Positions 22,002 through 33,606 of a stretch of DNA of 64,000 nucleotides are shown here, piece by piece. Below the pieces are notes generated by a model. That model had not been told where the DNA came from, did not search any database, and saw nothing but the letters and a program-made list of their open reading frames with translations. The stretch is taken from positions 74,400,339 to 74,464,338 of the forward strand of contig NW_026262734.1 of the NCBI RefSeq assembly GCF_021869535.1, in the 5' to 3' direction. The translations under genes and the position numbers were made by a program. The number at the start of each line of letters is the position of its first letter. Within the stretch, counting starts at the first letter, position 1. This DNA is from Mytilus californianus (Eukaryota; Mollusca; Bivalvia; Mytilida; Mytilidae).

Positions 22002-23169
22002 TTTTATATATCTCAACTTGTTCGATTCGCTTGTTTATGTAACAATGTATTTGATTTTAACGAAAGAAATCTCTGTATTACTGAAAAGTTATTACACCAG
22101 GGTTTTCGATATCACCAAAAAGGGGGGGGGGGGGGGGTCGGTGCCCGAGTGGTCTAAGTAGTGGAACCTCAAACTGAGGTTGTGAGTTTGAATCCCGCAC
22201 GGGGCAGATGCGCTCGACTACAATCTTAATAGACCAGGATTGTCAGTTTTCCTACCGAAGGTCGGTAACTCTCTCCGGGCACTCCGAATTCCTCCACCAA
22301 TAAAAACTAACCGCCACGAAATAGCACAATAGTACTGAATATGGCGTTAAACACCAATCAATCAATAACTCAATCGATATCGCCAAATAGTTAAACAGAC
22401 TTATCCATAAGGTATATATATAGTTACAATACTGTTGTCAAGTCATCAATTTGAAAGATTGTATTTTTTGGAACTAATATTGATTCACTCATAGTATCTT
22501 TGCATAGGAAATACTTAGTAAACACATTTGTTCTAAAACCAGTTGTTGGCATGGTACGGGTTATGTTCTTCTCATATATTTTATGTGGCATGATACTAAA
22601 CCCCTAACGGGAGGGATTGTGCTTGATTTTCATATGATGAAGCCGACATAATCTTTCAATCAGTTTAATTGAGGTCTGGAGCTGGCATGTCAGTAACTGC
22701 TGGTAGTCCTTTGTTAATTTATGTTGATCACGGTGGGACATTTTGCTTAGTTTCTTCTGTTACCTATTCTAACATCGGACTCGGACTTCTTTTAAACTTG
22801 AGTTTTATTGTGCGTATAACTGCGTATTTGTTTATTTCACATTGACAAGAGGTATAGGGAAGGGTTGTAATCTAACAATACATGTTTAACCCCGTCGCAT
22901 TTATGCAAGTCAGGAACATCTAGCTGCCTAAGCCTTTGTTAGTCTTATATGTGTTTATAATTTTCGTTCATTTATATGTTTTGGAGTTTAGTGTGGCGTC
23001 CATTTCGCTGAACTAGTATACATTTTTGTTTAGGGGCCAGCTGAAGCACTCATCCAGATGCGTGATTTTCTCATTGCGTTGAAAACCCATTGGTGGCCTT
23101 GGGCTGTTTTCTGCTCTTTGGTCGGGTTGTTGTCTCTTTGACACATTCCCGTTTCCATTCTCAATTCTA
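22002..23169 (+). mobile_element. Penelope-type retroelement, copy 3 (5'-truncated)
   Basis: It starts in the RT C-terminal region (YISQLV, then NERNLCITEKLLHQGFRYH), is interrupted by a SINE, resumes at about 22388 near the RT C-terminus, and keeps the 3' untranslated region (ACCAGTTGTTGGCATG, CCCCTAACGGG, GAGCTGGCATGTCAGT) to the shared terminus CTCAATTCTA. Compared with the 61.2-63.1 kb copy, about 170 bp around the SINE site are missing, and there are many substitutions. It is older than the other two copies. Confidence 0.82.
22120..22374 (+). mobile_element. tRNA-derived SINE
   Basis: A G-run leads into a tRNA-like head with A-box TGCCCGAGTGG (22142-22152), an anticodon-like stem CCTC/GAGG, and B-box AGTTTGAATCC (22185-22195). 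A body follows with GTCGGTAACTCTCTCCGGGC and ATATGGCGTTAAACACC and a short ATCAATCA tail. Flanks CGATATCACCAAA (22107-22119) and CGATATCGCCAAA (22375-22387) look like a 13-bp target duplication with one mismatch. The head resembles tRNA-Leu. Transcription by polymerase III from the internal boxes is known for SINEs; it is inserted in retroelement copy 3. Confidence 0.82.
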
Positions 23170-24616
23170 ATCCTAATACATTACTGAACAGGGAACTTTA
23201 AAATGGAAACACATAAATTTTTGCATTATAAATGGTAGAGGAGATCGCTTCTGACAAAAATAAAAACGAAATTGAATATATATAGTACCACAGAATACAA
23301 AGTTATATGTAAGTTAAAGCAACAAGAAACAACTAAATCCATTGGAAGAGGCATTAGAGAGTTAAGCATGATTGAGGACGAGGCTAGTTGTCAAGTACTA
23401 CTAGGTAAGCACCATCCCCAGTGCTTCATAATTGGCATGATTATAATTTAAAAAAAAACATTTTGTCTTCAAATTGTCAGCTCATAAATAGAATATTTGC
23501 ATTAAAATAGATTTTCTTTTCCCTCAGCCAAAGTTAACGCGAAACACTTTATTTCTGTTTATATCCTTTCGGATTGTATGCTCAAACACGCATCATCTTT
23601 TAACTAAAGTGTACCCAGTGGAAAATTTCCATAACCTCGTGGTGCATTCCAAAATCTTTGTCATATTTTTACATTACTAAAGATGTACAACCTCTAATGG
23701 ACTCTTCAAAGGGTACGATCCATCCATGAGATAGGGTTTATTTTATACATTTTTACTATACATTTTCATCTTTTGATTAACGAACTTGTACTAAAACTAA
23801 CTTACACATGACAAAGTAAAGTTGATTTCAGGCTTTTCTTTATAAGATGCTCAAATAAATTTTATTTAAGTGTCTTTCTGACCTTGCAACAACTGTAGGA
23901 GGGTTCTTAAAGTAGCTTAGTACAAGTAACTTCTGTCCTTAACACACATAATTACCCTTCTTTCTAGTCATGCATGTAGTCCAACAATTATCAGCTTTTA
24001 TTCAAGTTGGCTCGTTTTTTATAACACATCTAATTGTTTGTTTTCGTCCTGAATATGTTTAAAACAAGTGCCACTTGACGTAAAGTTAGCAATTCAGATA
24101 AGATAAATATTTGAATGTGGAGCCATTTATAGGGAAACGGCTTAATTTGACATTGAAAAGATAACGCAGTCTAAGCTTAGCTCCTTTGATTCTTTTTTAA
24201 TGGTGTTTAATGAAAGACAAATAGACATTTGCGGAAACTGTCATGCACCTACGACTAGAGATTTACAATAAGTGTATGACTCCGACCCGAGTCCAAACAC
24301 GAGTCAGAGTAAGATAGTTTAAATGATGGGAACGATGTCAAAATAATAAAATTATGGTAAACATTGTACTTAAATCATTATAGTATTAATTGAAAAGTTG
24401 TTTTCGGCGATTGAAAAAACAACTACTACCACAAACTTTTACTATGGCGTTTAGTGTGTGACGGGGAAAAAGTACCAATGACTTTATAGCATCTCAATTC
24501 GCCAATAACATGTTCAACGGAGATTCGGCATTCTGCAATGAGTCTGTTGAGCCTTCTAGACTTTCTCTGTTTGTGTTCCGGCTTTCTGGTTATCTGCTGT
24601 CTGGTGTATGTTGTGT
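23170..24616. other. Non-coding stretch
   Basis: No supported gene or recognised element. Short repeats and AT-rich tracts only. Confidence 0.4.
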
Positions 24617-24850
24617 ATGGCTGATGAAATAATTAAACCTCTTTCTCTTGACGAGGATCGTGAGCAACCCACTCCTGTATGAACAGTAGACGAACCTGAA
24701 CTTCAAACAATGGATAATGGGCCTGACAATGGAGGCATAAATGCAGGCGTGATGCTACAGCAAAAGCTGAAGAAATAACCACGGATGATAATGCTAAAGC
24801 TAGAACATGCCGATACTATTTGCGATGCTCTTATAAATCTTGAAGCTACA
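24617..24850 (+). pseudogene. Small coding-like relic, unrecognised
   Basis: ATG at 24617 reads MADEIIKPLSLDEDREQPTP, then V and TGA, then in frame TVDEPELQTMDNGPDNGGIN. A shift then gives RDATAKAEEITTDDNAKART followed by CRYYLRC. The acidic composition and amino-acid usage look coding, but stops and shifts show decay. I cannot name the family. Confidence 0.25.
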
Positions 24851-25199
24851 AGAAAAAAAAAAACCCGAACAAAAAGAAACAAAGAATCTTGAATGCAATT
24901 GGTTCGCAGTTATTATGAAAGATATGAAACTTTTATTACAAAACAGGTTCCAAAATTGTTTAAAACCTCTTTGAGTTGATTTATATTATTCTGAAGGTCA
25001 TTAATTAGACTATTTTGATTCAAAATTATGAAAACAACAAGTCTTATTTATTTATTTTATTTACCAAAAAGGACAAACAAGAAATAACTTTAACATATAA
25101 ACCATAAACATTTAACCAAATCGCTTTGCTCCTTTACACCATGAGTTTTGTATTGTACATCGTGTATCTGTGTTAAGTGGGTCTTGTTTTCTGGAAAAA

Positions 25200-25450
25200 C
25201 AAATTGAGAAAAGCCAAATAGAGGCGAAAGATACTAAAGGGACATTCATAATCATAAGTCGAAAATAAACTGACAACGCCATTGCAAAAAACGAAAAAGA
25301 CCAAAAGACAAACAACGGTATGCAAAACACAACATAGAAAACTAAAGACTGAGCAACACGAACCCCATCAAAAAACGGGTATGATCTCACGTTCTCCGGA
25401 AAGGAAAGCAGATCCTGCTTCACATGTGTCACCCGTCCAACAATCATACA
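25200..25450 (-). repeat. Retroelement 3' tail relic
   Basis: Reverse-strand match to the tail at 37.45-37.70 kb and 21.13-21.30 kb (on the plus strand: ACTGACAACGCCATTGC, ACACAACATAGAAAACTAAA, GAGCAACACGAACCCCATC, GGAAAGCAGATCCTGC). Truncated, no RT part attached. Confidence 0.7.
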
Positions 25451-25497
25451 GAAAACTTAATGTCTGCCAAAAATAAAATAACATTTTCTTTGCCTGT

Positions 25498-25836
25498 ATG
25501 AATAATTCTTGTCAGATTTTTATGAAATTTATATCAAATCTTTGTATTAGGAATGTCTCGGACACTTCGAAAATCAGTGTTGATCAACTATTTTTAAGAG
25601 AAATGTCTCTTGAAAATAAAGATTCTTTAGCAGGTATTTATAAAATTTGGTGTTGCCCTTGGACAGATAAAATATGTGCAACGCGGAGGACATCGAATCT
25701 CTATTCTTTTATTCACATCAAACTCAATGCTAACAGGAGAATGCATTACAATTCACTCGCAGCTAAAAAAAATATAAATATTCCTAACCCAAAAATGTTT
25801 GATACAATTAGCAATCATTCAATTGAAAATGTTTAA
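25498..25836 (+). CDS. Unrecognised 112-residue open frame
   Basis: A clean frame from ATG 25498 to TAA 25834. The product is Lys/Asn/Ser-rich with Cys at several positions (CIRNV, KIWCCPW, KICATRR), an internal YSFIHIKLNANRRMHYNSLA and a C-terminal NIPNPKMFDTISNHSIENV. No signal peptide, membrane span or known motif stands out. It sits between a retroelement tail relic and the Harbinger remnant, so it may be a transposon piece or an isolated exon. It is longer than most chance frames in this AT-rich DNA but is not proven coding. Confidence 0.25.
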   Translation: MNNSCQIFMKFISNLCIRNVSDTSKISVDQLFLREMSLENKDSLAGIYKIWCCPWTDKICATRRTSNLYSFIHIKLNANRRMHYNSLAAKKNINIPNPKMFDTISNHSIENV

Positions 25837-26559
25837 CATATTCTTCAGGACTATATACACATTGGAAACAAATAGCCCCATAACGAAAAAATAAATAAAA
25901 TAAACTGAACAACAGAATTTACTACATATATCGTTAACGTTAAAAAAAGTAAAAACATACCGTTTACATTATTTTGCAAGATTTAAACGTAATTGTTAAA
26001 AATAATCACACACTATTTAAGTCGGTTATGGAACAGTTGCGGATACAAAAGTGTAATCGTATTAAAGATGTACGACCCCCAATTACTATATACCGCCCCC
26101 TTTTGTAAAGTGGATGGAACTATTAATACGCACGGCAAAAATGAATAAATGATAAGTGTATTTCGTGCATTTATTTTATTTTCCCCCGTTATGGATGAAG
26201 AACAAAGATTAACCATGCCAACATTACCTGCCCTGATGCAGACTCTACCAGATGTTATGGTACACATTTCATTCGTCATCTGATTCTAACACTGGTAGTC
26301 CTAGCTTGACCACCAACAAACCAATCTTTTACAATCACTGAATCAGGTTACTTCAAATTGTAGCCAATGTTAATGGTCTCTTCAGACAGAGAACTGGTCG
26401 GGATCATAAGCTTTCTCCGGGAAACAGAATTCTTCCTTTATGTTATGGTTACAATCGTACCCGTCTTATCATATGATTTCTGAAATATTTGACGTTAGTG
26501 TTTCGACAACCAAATATGAAACATATACATGTATACCTATTACAAGAAACATATAACCG

Positions 26560-27030
26560 TCTTATTTATTGGCCTTCTTTGGATGATTAGCAGAGCTTAC
26601 AAGGTGGTTGGCCAAAAATTCCGTTTGTAGTAGGGCTATCGACGGAAAGTTTGTGGCCGATAACGGAACCACAGGAACAGTATTTCTCAGGCCACAGACA
26701 TTGTCACTGCATTCACACTCAAGTTGTTATATTGAGTGCGGATTTCTTAGGCATCAGCAATATATGTTGATGAGAAATGTAGGACAAGAATTACCTTGAG
26801 CTGTTTTTGATAGGCGACAAAATATATCCGAACAGATATCCAGTATTGACACCTTACATAAGACAAACCTCGAATGTGCAGAGAAAGTGTAGAAAATTAA
26901 ATAGGCATATTACACACTATAGCGTAGAGGTTGAACATGCCATCGGAGAATTAAAAAAAACACAGTTATAGGGACTTTGTGGCGGTTCACATCTGTTGTG
27001 ATCATTGGTTTCTGCATTTGTGTGTCGTCG
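26560..27030 (+). pseudogene. HARBI1-like: Harbinger-type DDE transposase remnant
   Basis: Fragments of the DDE_Tnp_4 fold appear in order across shifted frames: IYWPSLDD and GWPKIPFVVG, AIDGKFVA (first Asp, 26635), EPQEQYFSGHRHCHCIHTQV, then a clean stretch LIGDKIYPNRYPVLTPYIRQ (second Asp), RKCRKLNRHITHYSVEVEHA with IGELKKTQ (third acid, Glu of VEHAIGELK), and after another shift VIGTLWRFTSVV. Order and spacing fit HARBI1/Harbinger transposases. At least three frameshifts make it inactive. Terminal inverted repeats and the Myb-like partner gene were not found. Confidence 0.8.
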
Positions 27031-27229
27031 AAAAGACTTATTTACATGATAAAAAAAATTCATTTCATTTTAATATGTATGTCAACTGGGTTGTCTTAAT
27101 TTTTTTTGAGAGGATTCTTTGTTTTTCGTCAACTGTAATCGTATGTCTAAGTGTAATCCTAGGTATAGACCTAGTTTCCGCAAATGTCTAATATGATTGA
27201 GAGAAATCATTGAAATGTACATTTTATGG

Positions 27230-27360
27230 CAGAAATGTATAAATCAATAAATGGATATGAATAAACTCATCATGGATACCAGGAGTAAAATTTTGTACAT
27301 CAGACGAGCGTTTCGTCTACAAAAGACTCATCAGTGACGCTCGAACAAAAAAGTTCAATA
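27230..27360 (-). repeat. Hammerhead-bearing repeat
   Basis: The minus strand reads a GTTCGAGCGTCA lead, the hammerhead core (27298-27340), ATGTACAAAATTTT, then CTCCTGGTATCCATGATGAG. It shares the order, and parts of the sequence, with 21.66-21.75 kb on the plus strand. No protein is encoded, as for non-autonomous retrozyme-like repeats; which autonomous element mobilises it is unknown. Confidence 0.65.
27298..27340 (-). ncRNA. Hammerhead ribozyme, type I, complete core
   Basis: On the minus strand: CTGATGA (27334-27328), helix II GTC-TTTTGTA-GAC, GAAA, the minimal helix III AC-GCTC-GT, and cleavage triplet GTC, with the predicted scissile bond after the base at 27303. Helix I pairs TCA with TGA, only three clear base pairs because GCG no longer matches. 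All invariant core positions of the type-I hammerhead fold are present. The very short helix III is a known feature of metazoan retroelement hammerheads, which are thought to act as dimers or on multimeric RNA. Confidence 0.75.
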
Positions 27361-27364
27361 AGTT

Positions 27365-27560
27365 ATATGAATGTAGACTAAATAGAATAAGCCTGTAGCA
27401 TTTAGATGTCAAACTACATGTAATAAGTCTGTTACTTGTAGCTTTAAGTGCCGGTAGCATTTGTATGTTAGACTAACCAAAATAAGTATGTGACCTCTAG
27501 CTGTCCGTAGCCTTTAGATCTTAGACTACATAGAATAAGTCTATGACCTATAAGTGCAGC
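27365..27560 (+). repeat. Degenerate tandem repeat, about 55-60 bp
   Basis: Three diverged units share GTAGCATTTAGATGT or a variant, AGACTAC/AAACTAC, AATAAGTCTGT, and a TACTTGTAGCT-like end. Confidence 0.6.
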
Positions 27561-28134
27561 CTTTTGATGATTGAGGCACCCGGAGATTGGCTAGACGACT
27601 GAGATTTTGTAATATCTCGAAAAGTTCATTTGATAGCTTAGCAGCTAAAATAATGAAGAAGATATCAAAGGCCGGTATGGAATTTCTCTTGTTGAAATCG
27701 TGTCATTTCAAAGTGAAATTTCTATTATTTCCAAGATGACATTTTTCAGGTTCACGCACTTCGACAATAAACGTCTGGTCAGGGGTGCTCGAGGCTAAAA
27801 TATTGGAAAATCCAAAACTTATTAAAAAGACGAAGAGCTTATAAACCAAAAAGGATGTGTATATCATGCTTCAAGATTTTAAATTGTATTTATTAATATT
27901 ATGCTCCTATATTACTTTAAATTGTATGAATTACTAAATTGTACTACGTAATACATGCTATTATATTTATTGTACTTGATACATATCAGCTGTATTGCTT
28001 TGGAATAATGGATATATCTTGTACATGTATATAATGTAAATCAAGACTGCAACAAACTCTTTTTTTAAATGATTGAAATCCCGTCATCAAATTAGACAAA
28101 GAGTAAAACATTCGTCAGTTAGATATCTAAGGTC
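27561..28134. other. Non-coding stretch
   Basis: Nothing recognised on either strand. Confidence 0.4.
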
Positions 28135-28240
28135 AATATGAAAATAAAAAGATGTGGTATGATTGCCAATGAGACAACTCTCCATCAGAGACAAAATGAC
28201 GTAGAAGTTAACGACTATAGGTCACCGTAAGGCACAAATA
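28135..28240 (-). repeat. Retroelement 3' tail fragment
   Basis: Solo copy of the ATTGCCAATGAGACAACTCT terminus and the adjoining CGACTATAGGTCACCGTA block, truncated soon after. Confidence 0.7.
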
Positions 28241-30070
28241 CACTTTTAATAACTTTATAAGAAGTCAAGGAAATATAATTGTCTGGTTCTACTACTTCGA
28301 GATCTATTTATGGTAAAACCTAGAAATAAGTCAAAGTAAGGGATAAAAAAGACCTAAGAAAACAAAATTAATGAACATTTTAAAGGTTATTCGATCATTA
28401 TTGCAAGTTGGTTGACTATTTGGACTTTTTATGTGGTGTATTAAAATATCTTTCATCGGTATAGGTGTATTACAACCAAATCATTGTACGTCACATCCGG
28501 TTGCATACGAAAAAGGGTCGGAAAAAAATATTCCCTTGAATTTGATAGTTGCAGGAAATTAATCCTACATTTCATTGCAGTAACAAATTTCTGAGTCATA
28601 AACATATATCTTGGGTGTTTCAAAGCACCATTGTTTTTTTTATTTGGCGTTTCTATAGAATAATTTGAAAACTTGAGGTTACATGGTTACTAATGCTTGT
28701 ACACAGGAAAAAAAAGTGGTGAAGATTTGATTGGTTAACTTCCAGTGATGGTTATTATCTTATATGCAATGAAATGTTACGTGAAACTTTTACTGTAGTA
28801 CTGGACAGGATAAAACGTTAAAGTATTTCTTTATTTGAATCAAAGATAAATTCTGCACAGTTTTTTAAAAAGTGAAAATTTAACAAAGACTAATAGGCGA
28901 AAAACAATGGTAGTATTACACCTATAAACAGAGACATATAATACAATGTATTTATATTTCTCTGGTATAAACGAGGAATGATATTTAAAGTAGTCATATA
29001 AGAAGGGCAGATAACCGAAGCGATAGACAAGAGGAAGTGAAACCCATGGACAAAGACCTATCCGTGGCAAGAAAGGCACACACCGACAAACAATAGACAC
29101 TCTTCATTTCTGTCGTATCATCGTTTTTGTCATATATGTTGAACTTGATGATACAATTACATTTTTAGTTAATATAGAAAATTACCAGGAATTTACTATT
29201 TTCAGTGAATTTTCGTAAAAAAAATTCTCTCACCAATTATTTTGTCGAGTTTATCATTATTTGATCTCCCTCAATATCAAAGTATATTCCAATTTCCCGC
29301 ACTTTGAAGTTCATCATATTTTTATAAATTTATTGTTGTAATAAGATCTATTGACTTGATTAAAAATTAAGGACGTTGCTATTTTCGTTTTTTAGTCATG
29401 GGAAATTTCAATTCTCCTCAAAATCCAAGGTTTTCACCCAATATTAACAATTTCCCTTCTTCCAATTTTTCTCGATTTTTTATATGTTCAACAAAACACA
29501 AAAATCAGCTGGAAAAACTTGAAGTACATTCTGTTGCAAATAGTTTGAGGTTTGGTCATAATTTGGCTAGAATGACTGTATTATATGGCAGTATTTGTTA
29601 TTTGATTGCTTAAGATTTAGGGGTTTGAAATCTGTTCTGTTAAAAGTGATAATGTTGTTGCTAAAGAAAATTCCAAAAGCAGATAATTGTTCAAATTAAT
29701 GAACAATGGTACTCTTTAATTGTTCAAAATGTTTGCTTTCGTTATTTGCATTTTTAAGCAATAAATAGCCACATTTGTCATTGTTTGTATACATGGGCTG
29801 CCATTGATGCATGTAATTCACATAATTACTCTCTCGAAATTTCGTCAAAAGTTATTGGCAAAACATCAGCTGGTACATGTATGTACTGTTTTGTCGACGC
29901 CAAGGACCCTCTACGTTTTTCCTTAAAAGTTTAAGTCGTTGAAAACCACCCACAACTATCAAGATTAAGAACAACGATAAGAGTGCAGTTATCTTATGTT
30001 CATAGTATTCACTCAATCAATATCCCTATCTGTCAATAAATTTGGTTTATTCTTTATTTTTTTTCCTGTA
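28241..30070. other. Non-coding stretch; one doubtful 71-codon frame
   Basis: No recognised element. An open frame at 29398-29613 (+) begins MGNFNSPQNPRFSPNINNFP and is preceded by a T-rich tract ending TTTTTTAG, which resembles a splice acceptor. Nothing else supports an exon. Confidence 0.3.
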
Positions 30071-30856
30071 TTATTGCTGTCTAATCAAGATTATTTTACT
30101 TGAATTCCTGTTCCTATAAAGTATGTACACAATAATAGCAAAAATGAGTAAAGACATTGTTTTCATTAGGACTCCGCGCTTGAACCATACAATATATATA
30201 ATTTTACCGTCCCAGCTGTGCCATGATGACGCTCGGTGATGTACAATATATTCATTATTATAAGGTAAGGCTGATATTCCACATTTGTTTTCGAAACTTT
30301 TGAAACGTATATTGAAATAAGCTGTCCCAGTAGTATGCATATTATTCAAATATGGAAGCAAGTACTTTCATTTTGCATGAGGCAAACCAGCTATGACATG
30401 TGCTAGAAGCGGGTGATTGGTGGTTGCGGCAAAGAAGTTAATTGCGAACAAATCGAAATTATCGCCACTTTTTAATATAGCTTGGTGTTCTTTGATTAAA
30501 TCATCAACCATAGAATGGTTCCAGAGAGTATATTTAAAGTCAGGACATAATTTAAACCAGGTCTGTTGAGCAAATTGGTATTTCTGTAGATGTGTATGAC
30601 CGTTTTTGTTAATGTCAAAATAAATTTAATAAATATGACGTGGAATCTGTGAAACATCATCTCCCTTTCGTAAGTCTGTTTCGCGACATTTTTCTTTTAA
30701 TTGTGATTCGTTATTATTTCGTAATGAAGGAATCACATGTATGGTGCATAGGATAATTAAGACTGTCCCACATGCACAAAGTGCTGTCTTCTCTTTTGTC
30801 GTCACTATCATTTCTGCAACAACTAAAATAAAGATTATCAGTGTTTTATATATCAA
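30071..30856 (-). pseudogene. GT32-like glycosyltransferase pseudogene
   Basis: A single minus-strand frame runs from 30856 to 30071 (262 codons) with two in-frame stops, TAA at 30626-30628 and TGA at 30368-30370. It starts with a membrane segment (CACGTVLIILCTIHVI), as in a type II Golgi protein. A stem and DVSQIPRHIY-stop-IYFD follow, which fit the GT32 IPK-I-HQIW motif with Gln changed to stop. Next come TWFKLCPDFKYTLWN and SMVDDLIKEH, then AINFFAATTNHPLLAHVIAG and, after the second stop, YLLPYLNNMHTTGTAYFNIR, ISALPYN and HHRASSWHSW. The DxD sugar-nucleotide segment expected after KEH is missing, probably deleted. Family membership is inferred from motif order; such enzymes transfer sugars from nucleotide donors in the Golgi. 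This copy is dead. Confidence 0.6.
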
Positions 30857-33606
30857 TATTTATTTTTAGAAGTTTTTTTATTTTGTCATTCCCTATCTGT
30901 ACACAGACCGAAGACCTCGGAAAGCGTAATATGTTTGAAATGTATCGAAATATGTTGGAATATTATGTCCCAGAATAATCCTACTCATAACAAGTTACAT
31001 GAAAATGTTACTAATATTGGTAAATTTTGAATATTAACTATGAATTTCGGTAATGTCTTTCAAGAAACTAGGATGACGCATGAATATATATTGTTTAAAT
31101 AAGCAGCTTGAATTTATACAAACAGATTATAAATATTCGTTATAGATGCTGCACTTTATAACATCATTGAGTTATTTTAATACCCTAAACTGTTGTTAAG
31201 TTTTTAGGTGAAGTTGTAATTTATCATAAGAATAATGATTTGATGCAATACTAAAAAAAACTTTCTTACATTGCAACATGGACTCCAGTACCGGCGTGGA
31301 AAGTTGTCTTACTGGCAATCATGCCTCATTTCCTTATTTTTTTTATACCATATCGAATGAAATTCTGTGGATGATTATGACATAGATGAAGAGAGCTGTT
31401 TCGATTAATTCTTAATGGTTCTTTATTGATTGTTTTGAACCTAGCTGAACTGTAATATACTATAGAACTAATGAAAATCATGTTTGATTTAGAGAAATAA
31501 AGTGTATTCATTTTAACCTTATTCGTCTTATTTTCATTTAAATATCATTCATAAAATAGTATATCATATGTAATAGATATATGGTCGAATAATTGTATAT
31601 AGTATTTCCCTTTCACGCCAGACATGTGTATTTGTACACTTCAATAAATAATTATTAAATACATTCAGATTGATCTACAAATGTTTTTCAGATCGAATGT
31701 TTATTCGTCTTAATGTGTGTGTTACTATGGAGAGATTTAATGTTCATCAACTGCTCCTTCATACATGGTTGACAACCATTTAAACCATGCATGGGCCATT
31801 CACCCTTCTGAACTCAATGAATAAACTACACAGCAGATGTATTTTTAGAATTATTTAAATATTTAGAAAATCACCAATTGATTTTTTTTCTTCGGAAGGT
31901 GTGGTCTTAAATAAGATAATTTCACGGCATCCAACAGAGTGTCTTAATTTTGCGGTTTTGTTTTTACATCTGAAAAGGAAAAGAAATATGTCGCCAACTC
32001 TTATTAAATCTGTTGAATAACAAAATATCTTACAAAACTAAATGTTCTTATTGATTTTATCTTCCGCTTCGTTTAAGCTTCTTTTTTTCAGAAAAAAAAC
32101 ATTAACTTTCGCTTGTTCGCACTTTTGGAATAGTACAAATTAAATTAGTGTTACTTTACATGGGTATTGGCATTACAAACTGACCTGTTTGGAGAATTTC
32201 CATTTTATTTCATTGGCTGGACTTAAATTTTTAAACAGAAATCTATCACATATTCTATTTTTTTTACAGAGTTATTTCATTCACGTTCAAATCAGAATTA
32301 AATTCAATATACAATACGAACTTTTATATGCCTCTCCAGTGAGAGATATGATGTATTTAACCTTGATCTTTCAACTTATTCTTGCTTCGATTATATTTAA
32401 GCAGGTCTGATTTTTTCCGACTCTCGAGAATGTTCGACAGTTACACTGGTAGTGTTACAATTGCGGTTATATAAGTAAGAAGACGACTAACCGTTAACTG
32501 GTAATTACGCTCTTTTAAATACATTTTTGGAATAATCAAATACATTTTAGTTTATGTAATTTATTATGTATGCAGAAGAATATATATATTTTAAGTAGTG
32601 TTTATATGCTTTCCCAAAAAAGGAAAAGTAAACCTTATATAGCTAATTACATATTGACTGTAGCAATAGGAACAGTTAAAACTGGCCCATTAACGATGGA
32701 ACTCTTCAAGCTCGACATCTGCGGAAGTCACACTAGGAAAATGAATTTACATTCTCAAAAACATTATAGATCTCATTGAAAATTATTCTTGAAAATAAAA
32801 GTGGCCAAGCACATAACATTATTCAGTGTAATTTCGCCACAATATCTATTGCCTGATTAATTATAGATTTCCTACAATGCTTCGTATATTATTTCAGGAA
32901 GCAAAAACTTATATAATTTTATCATAATGAAAGTATGTCTAACTACTTTACTTGGGTGCTTGAGAACATGACCCTTTATTGAGACCCCGTAGTTCCTCTA
33001 CGTTGACAGTAAATATGTATATTTAAAGTAAACATATGGTATATTGATATACATACATGGTACAAATAAATGATATACAAGTATATTAGAAAATCGGGGG
33101 TTTATGATAATAAAGGGGAGGGACTCCGGGGGCTCAACATAAGGTCCTGTCCTCAAGCACCTATGACTACGTCTAGTTCGATTTTACTACAATGTTTGGA
33201 AAATGTATAACATTTAATAGTACTAACCTTTGTCCTGGTATTTATGAATCGATTTAGAAATCGATTTATGAATCGATTATATCATCAGCTTTAAAATGAA
33301 TTGAATAACATGAAATACAAGTAGCAATCTATATCAGATGTGAAAAAGTCGACGGTCAAAATGTAGGTCGCTGGATTAAGTATGTGAAAGAATGGATTTT
33401 GAAGTCATGAAATAGAAGTTCCTTCATCAGTTCCAAATAGAAGAATGATTTATAATATTATTTTCACTGGAGCAAATATTACAGAATTTGTTCCTTACGG
33501 AATATTTGGTATAGAATATATGTTCCAATAGGAACAGATATTATGGCATTGTTTATAACAAAGTTTCAAGGGAACCTCTGTTGGTCAGAACAAATATACG
33601 TTGACA
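30857..33606. other. Non-coding stretch
   Basis: No gene supported. Bases 31290-31345 carry a plus-strand retroelement tail terminus (AGTTGTCTTACTGGCAATCATG). Bases 33243-33277 hold three close copies of GAATCGATTT-like units. The remainder is unassigned AT-rich DNA. Confidence 0.45.

Noticed and set aside
22134-22206. A functional tRNA gene
   Set aside because: A- and B-boxes are present but the acceptor and D-arm pairing is poor and the sequence continues into a SINE body with a target duplication.
25112-25447. 111-codon hydrophobic minus-strand frame
   Set aside because: It overlaps the retroelement 3' tail relic and reads its untranslated sequence.
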